Part shown: one piece after another, positions 26,185 through 39,400 of the stretch
Layout: each line of letters begins with the position of its first letter
Position numbering within the stretch: position 1 is the stretch's first letter
The notes under the pieces: model-generated
Told to the model about the DNA's origin: nothing
The model's database searches: none
The model's input: the letters and a program-made list of their open reading frames with translations, nothing else
Assembly: GCF_000150275.1 (NCBI RefSeq)
Contig: NW_002060947.1
Coordinates: forward strand, 6,225,211-6,289,210
Length of the DNA: 64,000 bases
Reading direction: 5' to 3'
From: Trichoplax adhaerens
Lineage: Eukaryota > Placozoa > Uniplacotomia > Trichoplacea > Trichoplacidae
Position numbers and translations under genes: made by a program

Positions 26185-27472
26185 ATTTTCGTTGGGACTG
26201 CAAGGTATCCTTGACTTTCTGATTATCAAATTTAAATGCAAGTGATAAATGTATGTATACAAGCTTCGTATTGAAGCATCGTACAAAGTTTATCACCAAT
26301 TTTTCTTAAAAGCCAGGTATGTAAGTCCAATCAACAAGTGCTATATGCGAGATTTACAATTCAGTTATTAGTACCTAAAGAGTATTAATACATCGAAAGA
26401 AAGCATTAAGCTTTACACAATTCCTCGTTCCATTTTGCATTGTTTATTAAAGAATAGGCTAAATAAAAATTTTTTTTATCTTAATGTAACATAAGAATTG
26501 CAATTCCACCAATTATAGTGTAAAACTATACTATAAAGTGTGTAATACGATATTAATATTACGGTGATTTCGAAGCCTTTTTGGGTCTAAAATAAGCCGT
26601 CGACGAGCTAGTATAAGTGATACGAATGATCTTGAAGGATCATGAGAACGTAATGAATTCACCATTATACTGTACATGTAGTATGATTACATCAATGCTA
26701 TTTGGAAGGCACTGATTCAAGCAAACTCATGAAGATGCAAAGCGGGACGAAGTTAGCAAATTGCAGCTCAGAATATGCAAAAGTGACATACTGTACACTA
26801 CTCGTAAAACGAAGAATAGTCAAGTAAAATATTTATGCTATCATCAATCATGGAGTACCGACTAAAGAAAGAAATTTTCATATTTATTACTTGTTGTGGA
26901 GTGGTTTGAATGCTCCGTTGCTGTTTTTCACTTTAAAGAGCACACTGCGTTGCAGCTGGAGAGTAGTAAATACAGAGAAGAAATTGCAGCGGTCATTCCA
27001 TTCGTTCATTCCAATTTAATGAATGCTGGTGCATTCTGCGTTTGTGCCTCGCTAGTATGCGTAACCGTAAGGGTACTGTACTACTGTATGGGTACTATAC
27101 CATGGACTACTCGACATACCCTTGCATCAGGAGCAACTAACAGTCCATGATTATACTAGTGTAAACAACTAAAAATGATGCAGTTCTGTTGATAGATGAT
27201 TTGATCGTAATAAATTGACAATTTTCGACATTGTGTTACTAACTTAATTCTACAATAATCAAAGCTTAAATTATTTATAAATAATACGCGTGCATGCAGT
27301 ATCAAGTCACATGAATAGAGTCCAAAGTTACACTGATAATTAATTTAAATTATAACGAGTGTACCCTTACGTAATACCGTACGCTGACCTTTAACGTGTA
27401 ACGCTTACTATTCTACGTATGTTCGCATTTTGATTAATAACATGCAGTAGTCTTACCTTACATTCAGAGTTG
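26185..27472. other. Gene-free stretch upstream of TrmH
   Basis: No exon is recognisable. Isolated pentamer units (CTGTACATGTA near 26670, ACTGTACACTA near 26795, GTACTGTACTACTGTA near 27075) are present, but there is no dense cluster. Confidence 0.5.
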
Positions 27473-27694
27473 TTAGAAGTTAAATACTTCGTTGTAAACA
27501 ATATTTGATTGTTTTCTCTTGTATACTGTAATTCTACGGGGGCCTGCACGAACTCGTGATAAAGCTATATACAGCTGACCATGCGAAAATATTGGAGTTT
27601 TGAAGTGTAAACCAATTTTTGTCAAGGTTTGACATTGTGATTTGTTGATCGTTATGGCAAAAGCCAGTCCGATCGGGAGCTGTAGCCTACTCAT
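27473..27694 (-). pseudogene. Fragment of Helitron/PIF1-type helicase (C-terminal end)
   Basis: About 70 codons encode the tail of a PIF1-family DNA helicase as found in Helitron transposons: PIGLAFAITINKSQ, then a TLTKIGLHF-like stretch, then FSHGQLYIALSRVRAG. The usual SQGQT is SQCQT here. Nothing upstream on this strand continues the helicase or a Rep nuclease, and no Helitron end was found. It is therefore a truncated mobile-element relic, not a cellular gene. Confidence 0.8.
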
Positions 27695-29262
27695 TCGAAA
27701 TATATGCGGGCAGTGTTTATAATTGGGGGCAATGTACCTAGTTTATAGCATATTTAATTCGAGTAAAGTTTTTGATCATTTTATTTGCAATTATTATAAA
27801 TATTTTTCATGTATTTACATCACACTGACTTTATTTTATTTTTTTTTGTCGTGTGAGTTAGCAATCCGAAGGATTTTCCGGATGATTTAATTTTAATCAC
27901 TATATTTTCATTACATCTGCGTATTTAGTTTGTGCTCATATCATATTGTAATTAATTACTTTTTGTTTTTCCTATATATTGTACTGCAAAAATTTACAGT
28001 ACGCAATTACTGGTCCGCTCCGAAATTCAAAATACATCAATTACTGCAATGATCTAATTCAAAATACCGTAAATTATGCCATTAAAATCCGTATGACCGC
28101 ATGTATTTGAAACGTCTCTACGAATTTAGGTCAATTTCTTGTAATTAACAGTACAATGCTGATTCGATTTTGCAATGCATTCTTTGCAAAATTTCGCACA
28201 TGAATATAATTACACGTGTGAAAGTCAAACATTGGAAATGATTAAGTTAACATGAGTGAAGACTACGGGAAACTTTGCTGGCACATCTTCGTGTTGACTA
28301 AAATAGAATTGTACCACAAATATCTATCTGCAATTTTACTTTCAACATGAAATATCTATTAGATGGCATGAATAATACTATTACTTCATCCATAGTAATT
28401 GATTTAATGACCTTTAATCAGCGGGACACATGCAAAATCGTTTCACGTGCAAGCCTACTAAAACTAACCTGTTATTATTATCTATCTTTTGTGTATCAAT
28501 AGGCTACCATTCTGAAATACTTTCACATCAGTTTGTACTGTAGCAATAGAATCTACATTCATGCAATACGTACATAAACGTGCATGAATGTGTAATGTAT
28601 ATATAGGCATTTGTTTATCCGCTACAAACCTAGTCATGATGTAGTAAATGTTTAAATGTTATATTTTAATTCAATTTTTATTACACCTCTAGCCTTTTTA
28701 GGAAGTTAAAAAAAAAAAAGCGTAACGCTAAACATAAACCGTTGCAAATTATGTTTCTGATTCACTTCCAAGCACTGCCCATGCAAACTAATCATTAACG
28801 AGATTTAAGCAGCTTGTTACCTAAATTATTGTAATATTGCGAAGTGTAAATAAGAGGTGTGATTCTATCATATTGTTAAATACGAACACATTGACGGAGT
28901 AAGAATTCTACGTGATACACCTCAAGGTTATTATTTGCAGTGCGCTGGATCGTAGCTAATAGATTTTTGCATTTGTTTTTGGAGTATAAAAAAAGTAAGA
29001 GGTTATAGACTTACGTAGTGGTCTACCAAAATCTGTAACCAATAATAATTCATTATAGATAATTATAATAGCTCATTATCACAAATTACTAAATACTCGT
29101 ACAGAGTATATTGTAGTAAATATGATGCTACAGCGATGGTTGGGCATAAAGCAGTTAGTCGGATAATCTGATATAATACTCCACAAGATTGATACCTGGC
29201 TATCGAACTTTTAACATAGCTAGCTATTCATGTTAGTTCTGATGACGAGAATAAATGAGTTA
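27695..29262. other. Gene-free stretch
   Basis: No exon or dense repeat is seen apart from an A12 run near 28708. It presumably includes the 3' flank of the mARC gene at its right end. Confidence 0.5.
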
Positions 29263-30413
29263 TTAGTTAGCAAAAACTGAATTTCCAATAGCTATAGGAC
29301 CCAAACGATCTATTGCTGTGTTAATGCCAAATAATGGGCTGTTTTTCTGTCTGGGATCAGCTGATTTGCGATATGTTCTCATACTTTTTAGCGGTTCTCG
29401 AGCTACATCCCGGACGCCAGTGTTCGGGTCGACAGTTGTTAGCAGGCATCTTTCGCAGTTTTTTACTTTACGAAATGTGGTATCTTTAATATGATAGTAT
29501 TTGTAATGGTCTTCTACATGCGGCTCTTCAGCTATGAAAAGGTGGAGAATAACACTGTTAAACCGAGCTACGCATCGTTTATGACTTATTGCTATCGTAA
29601 AAGTGAATAGACAATACTGTTGACAACTGCTGAAAATAGAGTTAAAGGTAGAGAACAAGATGGATGATACGACATATTGCAATCTTAACGTAACTCATTA
29701 CTGCACTGTAGCCAGCATCATAAACACTTACTTTCTACAATAATATTTGGTCTAAAACTTTGCATGGAGATTTGGCGGGATGATTTTGTATTTAAAACAT
29801 CCAAAGAGGCAGTAAAAGTCAAATGATATGGAGTCAAATCGGCAAATGCACACTGATCATTGCTTTGACCGTCCACACCCCAAATAGAATCATCCTTGAC
29901 GTAACGGTTAGGTGTGGTATCAGGCTTAAAGAGCAACTTGAGATTAGACTTGTTCAAATATTTGGAGAACCAATCTCCGATTTCTTTGCCACAGTCGAAA
30001 GCTGTAATATTTGTTCTCCATATTTTGATCTCTTTGCTGGTAGCTCCTTCAGCCACTTCCAAAGGTACCGCAACAGGAGGCATATCAGGTGCTGTCAATT
30101 TTAACTGTCCATCCTCAATTGAAGGTTGTACAAGTGCTAGCGTCGGTTCACTGCGTAGAGTTAGAAATAAATCGTTCTCATCGATAATAATCCAACGTCT
30201 GTCCCACTTAAAACCGTCAATGTTGCAATCGGCCGCGTCGAGTTTGATACCAGCACAAGACTTGATCGGATAGATGTATAACTGTTTGACGCGTCCAATT
30301 AATTTTTGAGAAGATTTGCGAATGGTTCTATATATCAAGTATGTGGCAATCAAAGCCGCTGCTGTGATTGTTACAGTGGTTATTATTGTTGATGAATCGC
30401 GATCGCCAGCCAT
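29263..30413 (-). CDS. MTARC1: Mitochondrial amidoxime-reducing component-like MOSC protein (2 exons)
   Basis: Molybdenum enzyme of the mARC family, which reduces N-hydroxylated compounds at the outer mitochondrial membrane. Exons 30413-29732 and 29531-29263 join in phase 1 to 316 residues (human MTARC1 has 337). A single N-terminal membrane segment (about 10-28) anchors the protein. The MOSC N-terminal domain begins at KQLYIYPIKSCAGI (44-57). The MOSC core carries SFRPNIIVE before the splice and NCERCLLTTVDPNTG after it; Cys256 of this motif is at the position of the molybdenum-binding cysteine of the family. The C-terminus NSPLFGIN is typical. The start is the first ATG, just ahead of the membrane segment. 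A pentamer palindrome cluster lies 145 bp upstream. Plus-strand frames across exon 1 are shadows. Confidence 0.92.
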
Positions 30414-30556
30414 GGTGTATTAATTTTTAGTTTATCTTCTGTAGTTCTGGAGCTAAGTTAGAAAGAAAGAAGGAAAAATGATGGCTAGGTGATGCTGAGG
30501 GGTGGACAAATTGTCTCCTTTAATTACAGATTAGAGATTCGCCGGTCTTGTTCAAT

Positions 30557-30676
30557 ACTCGTACAGTACAGTACAGTACGATACTGGTACAGTACGATAC
30601 TGGTACAGTACTGATACTGGTACAGTACAGTACAATTCCGTACAAAGAGTACAGTACCTACTGTACTGTACACTGT
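30557..30676. repeat. TACAG/CTGTA pentamer cluster upstream of mARC
   Basis: Contains four TACAG in a row near 30563, then a GATACTGGTACAGTAC unit repeated about three times, then CTACTGTACTGTACACTGTAG. It lies within 145-265 bp of the mARC start codon on its 5' side, where a promoter would be expected. Confidence 0.8.
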
Positions 30677-32186
30677 AGCAAAATCTCCTAGTTTTTGATT
30701 ACTTTCACGACTACTCTCAATTGCTTTCGTTCAAGATCAACGGTGGCGAAAGATGATTACATAACCACAAAACGCCATCAGTTAGCATACCTTATGGCTA
30801 GTTAATATATAAGATATTGAACCTTTTCTGTATCTCTTTCTATGACTTTTATACTATACTATACTGCACATTGTACAATCGTGCTATACTGTGTACAGTA
30901 ATGCTGTAGTAGTCGATGACTAAACGCGTTTGCATGGGATTTGTTCATATAGTACTGCATCAACAGAGACTGACATGCTCAATTGCTTATCTACCGTAGT
31001 CTAACTTCTTCCGTTAAGTAGTCCTTAGATTCATACTGTAAAGGATTATATACTTATGATAATTATATAAGCACTTGTTGTGCCCCAGATCGAGATCCAT
31101 ATTATTGCAATACAATATTTCACATTACTACGTTGAATAGGTATAGATGCTACTAGTAGATGAATGTAATTTAGTGACAGCAAAACAGATTTTCATCTCT
31201 TCACAATAATTTGGAAGAGAATAAGCATCGTAACGTATTTTGATGACTTAGTACGTACTATACTGTATATTCGCGATTCAGTAAGCGTAAATGGATCAAA
31301 ACGGGTTAAGAAATTTTAGTTGCATGATAGTACAGTGCAAGCATATTGGAAGTATTCTTTGTAGTTAAAATAGATAATCCTAGCTTTATTATTACTATTT
31401 AAATTTAATTTTTGTCGCGCTAAACATGATATACGAACGTCCAGCTAGTGAACAGTTCATACGATGATCACTATGACAATCATCTCAATGATTTTTCAAA
31501 TTGGCTTAATTCTTGGAGTGTTCATTATGGTACTGCGACCAACAATAATACGTGATATTCAAGCTGGTGGTGCTTCAAACCAGCTCTATAAATGACTATT
31601 AGCTTAAGGGTACTTCACAATCCTGAATCTGGCATCTCTATATCTTGAATCAATGCTTGTAAACTTTAGTTAGAACACCAGAGGCGATTTATTTTTTATA
31701 TTTCTATTCGAAAGCATACGGTAGATTGGCAGCCAATTATACCTTAGCAATATAAGTACGCCGTAGACTATGAGAAAAAATCGGTAATCATCTAGTAGTT
31801 TATGACAACGCACTTTGATGAATGTATAAATAAAATAACATAATCATAGACAAAGCAGCACTAGATTACACTATATACACTACTATGCAAAATGATTCAT
31901 TCTGCATAGTAGTGTTATTTATTTACTTGTGATTCAAGCATAACGAAGTACAGTCTTGTACTTTGTAATGCACATAGTACAGTATCATAAGTATTATTTA
32001 CAGCATAGAAATATATCGCAACAAAGTTGGGAACATTCGCACTCGCACTATAGTTATACTTTTGTACTTATATTACACAGTCTGGTATAATACAATAAGA
32101 AGAAATTTTCCAGTTTTACATAACAAGCTAGGCATCATTATGATAATTAATTGATGAATTACTGTATACGTGTATTATGAAGCGGA
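30677..32186. other. Spacer between mARC and RAMAC
   Basis: No coding exon is visible. It contains scattered pentamer units near 30870-30905 and a near-perfect hairpin at 31878-31914, listed separately. Confidence 0.5.
31878..31914. repeat. Near-perfect 18-bp inverted repeat with one-base spacer
   Basis: Left arm CACTACTATGCAAAATGA and right arm TCATTCTGCATAGTAGTG pair at 17 of 18 positions around a single T. Such tight hairpins arise from small foldback elements or can terminate transcription. It lies about 270 bp past the RAMAC stop codon. Confidence 0.7.
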
Positions 32187-32546
32187 TTACTTTTTTCGAT
32201 GGCGTTCCGCAGCTTCGTACAATGCATGTTTATCTTTCAGCACTGTATTTTCAACCTCTTGCTGATGACTCCGAGAAGGTCGCCATTTACCTTTTGTTCT
32301 TGGCTTAGTTTCGTTGTTACCTGATCGATAAGCTTGGGGGTAATTTGGATTGTTATGATTGCGTTGACTGGATAACTCGGAGCGCTGATGATGCCGGTAA
32401 TGATATCTGTCTTGTCGCGGATTTAACCAAGATTTGACGATGGGTTGAAATTGATGGCATCTTTTGTTTTCATTTTCTACATAGCCAGTATCGCTCTGCT
32501 TGTCGTATCGATCTTTGAATAACGTCTCGTAATCGGGACTTTCCAT
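32187..32546 (-). CDS. RAMAC: RNMT-activating mini protein (RAMAC)-like
   Basis: A single-exon gene of 119 residues, the length of human RAMAC (118). RAMAC binds and activates the mRNA cap guanine-N7 methyltransferase in the nucleus. The N-terminus DYETLFKDRYDKQSDTGY, followed after a short gap by FQPIVKSWLNPR, matches the RAMAC activation domain (FEEMFASRF, then PPIVEEWNSR) in order and spacing. The rest is Arg-, His-, Asn- and Gln-rich and low in complexity, as in the RNA-binding half of the family, but ends in a charged ALYEAAERHRKK tail rather than the vertebrate Tyr/Gly-rich end. The first ATG is used. It shares an 890-bp upstream region with the divergent ubinuclein gene. The assignment rests on a short motif, so confidence is moderate. 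Confidence 0.65.
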   Translation of the reverse strand: MESPDYETLFKDRYDKQSDTGYVENENKRCHQFQPIVKSWLNPRQDRYHYRHHQRSELSSQRNHNNPNYPQAYRSGNNETKPRTKGKWRPSRSHQQEVENTVLKDKHALYEAAERHRKK

Positions 32547-33437
32547 TGGACTAACTGTAAGCTCGCTTATTGAATGTTTAATTGATATGACTAATGATCG
32601 TCGAGTAGTATTTCAATGCAGCTATGATATTTGGCTGAATTCAAATTCAAATTGCAATTATGACTAGGAAGGAGAAAGCTGCAAGCCATCAACTCACAGA
32701 CAGTGCCAAACTGTCAGTATACAGTACTGTAAAGTACGCTACACTACAGTACAGTACTGTACCGTACAGTACATTACTGTGCATTGTGGTTCATACTGTA
32801 CAGTACAGTACTGTAAGGTGACGTGAGCTACAGTACATACTGTACTGTAAGTTCATCACAATACTATCCACTGTATTCTACAGTGGATAGTATCGTGGTA
32901 GGTGGGCTACAGTACTGTACACCCAGTATAGTACTATCCACTGTGTTGTACAGTGTGCGTACTGTACTGCTAGGTGACATGAGCTACAGTACGTCCAGTA
33001 CAGTACTATCCACTGTACTGGACAGTACTGTGCAAAACCCAGCTGGCTGCTAATTTGGAGCACCATCGCGTACAGTAGAACGTTCGATTACCGATGACCA
33101 GTACAGTTGAAATGACCAGTAGAGAAAGTCAGCCTCAACATCGCTACTCAACTCTTTCCAGTGGTGTCCGGTAGTCACTGCCAGTACACTGTGTACTGTA
33201 AAAGTGTACAGTGTACAGTGTACAGTACAGGACGCCAAACTGTACACTGAGTACTGTAGGCTCAAATGCAAAGGCCGCGCCAACTCAAAAGCCCCTTGTT
33301 ACGTGATAGTGGTGTATTAGTGAATCAAGGCTGATTGGAACAGTGGATAAAATTACGTGGCCATTAGTGGATGGAATATTGCAGCCATTTTCATTTATAG
33401 AATTGCATCAAGTACTGCTGTTATTTCATTCATCAAG
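32547..33437. promoter_or_regulatory. Shared divergent promoter region of RAMAC and ubinuclein, full of pentamer palindromes
   Basis: The 891 bp between two divergent start codons contain a dense TACAG/CTGTA field from about 32716 to 33055 and again at 33180-33260. Within it an AGGTGAC-TGAGCTACAGTAC unit occurs at 32815 and near 32970, and CAGTA-TAGTACTATCCACTGT occurs three times. Short open frames on both strands (32823-33053, 32878-33066, 33050-33283) are repeat by-products. Promoter function is inferred from position. Confidence 0.6.
32861..32893. repeat. Perfect 15-bp inverted repeat, 3-base loop
   Basis: ATACTATCCACTGTA and TACAGTGGATAGTAT flank TTC with no mismatch. Half of the arm (ACTATCCACTGT) recurs twice more in the next 160 bp, so the hairpin is probably built from the local repeat by inversion. 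Confidence 0.85.
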
Positions 33438-36400
33438 ATGAGTAAAAAAAGTACACCTTCACCTTTACTGGAAATGACAAACACAAATGGCAAACGATCG
33501 GCTACCAATCATGATCGCAGCAACAAGAAAAGGCGCACAGTGCGAATTAACTTAACGTTAGCTTCTGGTCATAGTCAGGAATACAGTGAATTTTCATATC
33601 CTACTTTGTTAGGCTATATTGAGGTATTGTATTTCAATATTTTATCTATCCTTGGATAGGAAATTAGGATAATCAATGAGTGTGGAATAATAAGATAGTT
33701 CAACTAGGGTAGGGTATGCCATAGACCTCTACGACGCCTATGGTACTGTAATTGCGCCTGTTTTGTACTTATTATTCTTGTCATTTCAAGCCAAAACGAC
33801 AATACAGTACCAACAGTTTGCCAACATCAGGATAAAATAATGATAATAGAGGTGGATAGCACAGTCACTGAAATAAGGTATCCATCTCCTTCCTACTTAT
33901 GACTCTTGTCTTTTGCTTATCATGTCTGCCCAATTTGCATAACTTGTCGGATGATGTGCCAAATAGGTAAAATATCAGTGTTCTGCTTTCTTTCTTCATT
34001 CATCCAATCACTACAAGGCCACTAGTAAAACACCACTTCGTTGTCATGGAGAATGATATCATAGGGCTACTGCCGTCACAAATTGCAATCTTACATGTTG
34101 TCGTTGTGAAACAACAACGAATCTCGATAATAGCGTCGATACTACAAAATCAAAAATGACGCCATTTAAAACAGATTTTGGGCAATATTTTCTTTCCATT
34201 GTTTATTATTTTAATTCATTCAATAAAGTTAACATGAATTCCTGAATATTGCAAAGACTTGCTATATACAGTACAGCTGAGCAGTATCAAATTTACTTTT
34301 AGGCTACACTAGGGTTCACCAAAAATACATTATATCGAATCCAATCTTTGTACATCTGTTTGTAAAAGTAACATCTGTGTATACTCTCATTGAATTTTAG
34401 GAAGCTGAAGCTGAAATGGAAGAAGTCAATTCCCCATCATCAAATGATGTACCTGCTTTTAAAAATCATTACGAAAAGATAGCAGAGCAAATTGAGAAGA
34501 AGCTGGTAGGAACGACTGCATAGTAATAATTGTGGTACCGTAATCGCTTGATTTCTACATTACTTGCTGTTCATTATCAATCATAGCAATGATACGCACC
34601 GCTAGGCAACACCGGATACCGACCACTTAAGGCAGTAATTATAGCTATGCAGCTTACTGTCGTCATCATTTGCCCTCCTAGAACATGTCAGGAACTACAA
34701 CTTCGCTGTCGTTAATTTTAGCCAGTGATTTCTTTTCACATACATATCTCACCAAATGGTTTCACGGTCAACGTATTTATAATTGAGTAGCAGTAGTCAC
34801 GGACTATTCAATAAAAAAAGTGAATAGTTCATGCAGTAGTCAACTAACTCTATCATGCTAATTACTGTAAATAGATATAAAGAGGAATAATGTCCAATGC
34901 TAATTTAGATTTCGTTATCGTTGTACCCAAAAGTTACAGATAGATTTTCAACCTTTTCGGATTTACTTTACTTTATTGTAAACTAGGGTAGCATGATGGA
35001 ATAAACTATGCAATACCTACGCTATCCTAGATATAAGTGATGAAAAATACTTCACTCTTTCTCCCCGTTGTCTACTACGTGTCATTCAATGAGCTCTTTT
35101 CTACAGCTAATAGTGTATTATCGGTAGTCTATTCCGCATTGCAATTATATTTCTCTCTATCCTCTCCTGATAGTCAATATTCTATGCTCTATCATTTTCA
35201 TTAGTACTCTTATAAATTAATAACCTAGAATAACACTACCCGTAGTGGATACATTTACATACACTTAATTTAAGCGTAGCTCGTAAATCTTTAGTGTTAA
35301 AAATACTGCCATTCCCATATTAATCCAGTAATTGATAACTGCAATCCTACAACATCAATTATTATACTCTTAATCATAATTATGGTACATTCCAATACAA
35401 CACAAAGTCAATGAGTTTATAACTAAATAAGAGTGTAACTGCACTATTAATGCCCTTCACATTTCGTAAAGTTCATGATTAAAGTGAGCCATGATAGTAC
35501 GTTAGACATCTGCTAAGACACTACCAAAATTGAAAAAAAAAGGTCTTTTACTGTGTTGATCACAGTTTACGATAAGTAAAAACGCCATTGAAGATGTATA
35601 CTGTATATCCTTGTAGATTTTATAACGTCGTTCCAATGATAAATTATACCCATATTTCATACGCACAAACAATGATGTATATTGAAAATGGTGTTTAAAT
35701 ATCTTGTATCTACACTATCGGATTTCAATTTTGCAGACGTCGACACACGACAGGACGAAACATAGGACGAAGGCCAAGGTACCTAATAACATTAGTGACT
35801 TTTTCAGTAATCATGGAACTGTACATTACTAAGCAAAGTAGCTTTTATATCCATATAAATCTACGAATAATGATGAAGCTAGTGTTTTTTATGAACTGCC
35901 AATGACATAATAACCTCATGTAATGATGTAAATGTCAATTCTAATGCATTAGTAGATTAACTAAATTATGTTCTTATTTACTTTACTGAAACAACATCAA
36001 ATTTGTAAAGAAAGCTTATGTATTATCATACTGAAGAATTCTGTTATAACATTCGCTTAAAAAGTAACTTACTTTCACAGATCTAAAGTCTCTTTTGATC
36101 AAACCAGATCAAATAGTCAGCATCTGTAAACTAAAATTTGAGTGCAATTTATTCGTATTTTTCATCTAAAATTTTTAGTATTTGTTTATGCTGTAGGATC
36201 ACGTCGCATATCGAGCGCATGGTTACGATGCCAATGACACTTTTATTGACGATAACCAACATGTTAGTTAAAACGATAAGACTGTATATTTTTCTGTTCC
36301 TTAACTTTTCGCAGTAAGCAAATTGGTTGTATTCCCTCCAGTTGATATTTCCAGCCACAATGACTCTATAGTTGCTTGGTAGCTAGTATTGAGCCACATG

Positions 36401-39400
36401 CGTCTGAGATCATTCTCAGTATAAAAGTAATAGATTCATCGCTGTATGCTCATTAGTAAAAGTGATATGTAGCAATAATAAATTTTGATAGAACTGATGA
36501 TTAACTATATTTACAGAATATATCGTTTATCTCAATACTTGTCATACGGGAATATCTGTACTGTTGTGAATTGAATTATAGACATGTTCTTATTCATTTA
36601 TGTTATTAACTGAATAATTTCATTTTTAGTGTGACGAAAATATTCCTAATAACGTAACCTTTAAATATGGTGGATTTTACATCAATTCTAATGAAGTGGA
36701 ATATCGGCGATTAAATGATAGGTAATTTAACATACTTTCATGTAACTTTTCTTCTGCATATTATTTAAATTATTTCAACTTTACACTTATAACGAATATT
36801 AATTATCTTATGCACTTATTATATTTATATACTGTTTGGTATTTACTGAGGTCAACACCATATCTAACTCTCTTAGTATAACAACACAAATTAATGAACT
36901 ACTTTCTCATTATAGTGATGACGAATTCGTTAAAGTATCGAAAAAGAAGGTCAGCGTGATTTAGGTGTTACCATTACGTAAAATTTGCCTGGCGTTTGAA
37001 ATATCTCTGTAATTACAGATTTCAAAGAAACTCCTTAAGAAAAAGAAAAAGGATAAGACCGCTAAAGAAAAAACAAAGTTTGTACTCTAAACTATACATA
37101 TGTAATTAAAAATTGCAGTCACACCCTCATCACTGAAACTAATCGGAACTTTGTTACCTATCAAGATCGAAACCTAAATCAAAAGATTCGAAGTCTAATG
37201 CTGAGAAAGTTAAAAGACCACGTAAAGTTAGCGATAAACCTAAGGAAAAATTGAAAAAGAGCCCTACTAAAGTGAAAAAGGAACCCGTTGGTCCGTATGA
37301 TTGCTTCTAGACATATCTCCGGTATAACATAAAATCTAATGCTAACATATTGTTAATAGATAAGATTAATCCACAAACAACCTTGCCGAAAGATTTACCG
37401 ATGGAAATTATAGAGATGGTTAATCAAATAGTTGAGGTTCGTAATTTATTAGCCTTTTAGAATTTATTAATTTGCCGTACATTTCCATCCTATTATATCG
37501 ATTGAAGATGAATAACTTGGGCACAAATTACTACAAAGTTATAATGTTATATGAAATAGTTGAGATTACATAAATGAATTTTACAGTGCATCATTATCGC
37601 ATTAGATGCGAAGATGTTTGACGCTAATTTAATCTCTACATAGATTGGTGGTAGTTTGAAGGACAAAGAGAATTTTGAAGATAGTCGAGCTCAAGAAATT
37701 CTCAATAAGTATGCAAAATGCGAAACGATTGTATTCGGATACTTTTAGCATCATGATCTCGTAAATCAAATCAGTTGCTCATCGTCTTAATAATATTACC
37801 TTTACAATCGATAGATTAGCGTCAAAATTTCGTTACTCAAATGTTTGTAGGAAAATGCGCGAGGTAAATGATATTGGATCGTTAGATGAAGAAAGTTTTC
37901 GAGATTACGGCTTTATTATAATCTTTTATTTTCTTAGAATGTCTGTATTTATTTAAAACATCACCTTCCCGGTTGTAAGATGCCAGTTCGTTCAGTAATA
38001 ATCAAAATGATGTTGAACGAAGTTGTAAGTTTTTAGTGTTTAAAGACTGAATTTTGGTGATCAGATGTATATGGGTTATTATTATTATTATTATAGACTG
38101 ATTATTCCTAATTATGGGTTATTGTAGAAGGATGATCTAAATGCACGGATGAATGAATTAAAGGAAGGTAATCCTTGATTTTGAGAAATACGTTTGTTGT
38201 AGCATTGGATGTGAAACTTGGAGCTAGACTAAGGATTTCTCGATTAAATTACCATGCCAGTAAACAATAAATGTCTTCCAAGTAACTAAAATTTTTTCTC
38301 CCTTATTCCTTTAGAAATCGACAAATGCATGGAATCACAGCAAAAAAATTATGATAAGATGGTTTCTCAGTTAGAAAGGCGAGCAAAAATCTGAATTAAT
38401 TATGGAAATATTATTTATTGACTTTACTTTCATGATAACTACATTTTTCGTATAATCACGAAACATTGGAAAGTAGTTGTCAACCGCCTACTAAAGCAGA
38501 AGTAAGTTTCGTATAAATTTGTGGAAGGGTATTTGCAATATTAGTTGACAAAATATGATATTCATTGTGGATAGCATAGTCACGGTGTGTCTAATTAAAT
38601 ATTATTCGTTTACAGACAGGGGATAATAAGGAAAATTCAGATGATAGTGATATGAACGACCACACTGAAAAAGAAGTAATGGATTAATGTACTGTGTATT
38701 TCCCAAATTGTTGTAATGTGAATTTTTATGTAATGGATATATGGACAATACCTAACAATTGCCACGGTCTTTTGATCTTTTGATGCTGAGTAATTTATAA
38801 TAGCGATTTTTTAATTTATCGTTGGTCAGCTTATTGATAGTAATCAACTTGTGTTTGAAGTATTTCAGGATAATTCATCTGTATTTGCGATGCATTTTCT
38901 GCTATAACATAACGTTGCAGTAATAGCTATATAGTTACAGGACATAAAGTATTAAATTTTTTGATATAGAAGTCTAAGGAAGATCAAGAGAAGCAAGATA
39001 AAAAGCGCCTTCCGAGAAAATCTTTCCAATGGAACGAAACGTTACGGTACTAACCAAATTTTGTCTAGCTGTGCATGAGTGATTTTAATAATCCCAACCA
39101 CGATATTTATACTTAATGCCACCTTACTTGGAAATATACGTCGTGATGTTTATAGCCAGCTGCTGGAAAAAATTGTAATACTGAAGGAAGAATTCACTAA
39201 ATTGTCATCCAATCGAGTTAGTCTTTCTGATAATTGGTTAACGGAGTTAAAGGTAACAGCGGCGATTGTTTTTACAGAGCTGATGCTTTGAAAGTCTTTC
39301 ACACTCGTATTCTAAAATCCCTTTACCATTTTAGCTCTTTTTCGACAAAGAAGTAAAAACACTGTGGCCTAAAGGATGGATGAATAAAAGGTAAAATATA

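Noticed and set aside
29823-30273. Two plus-strand open frames across the mARC gene
   Set aside because: They are shadows of the minus-strand mARC exon 1, which has clear MOSC motifs.
36149-36358. Minus-strand open frame resembling half a CBS domain (VIVNKSVIGIVTMRS)
   Set aside because: It overlaps antisense to a ubinuclein exon (36197-36262) that encodes the conserved HRD motif in phase with its neighbours; the resemblance is short and no partner exon was found.
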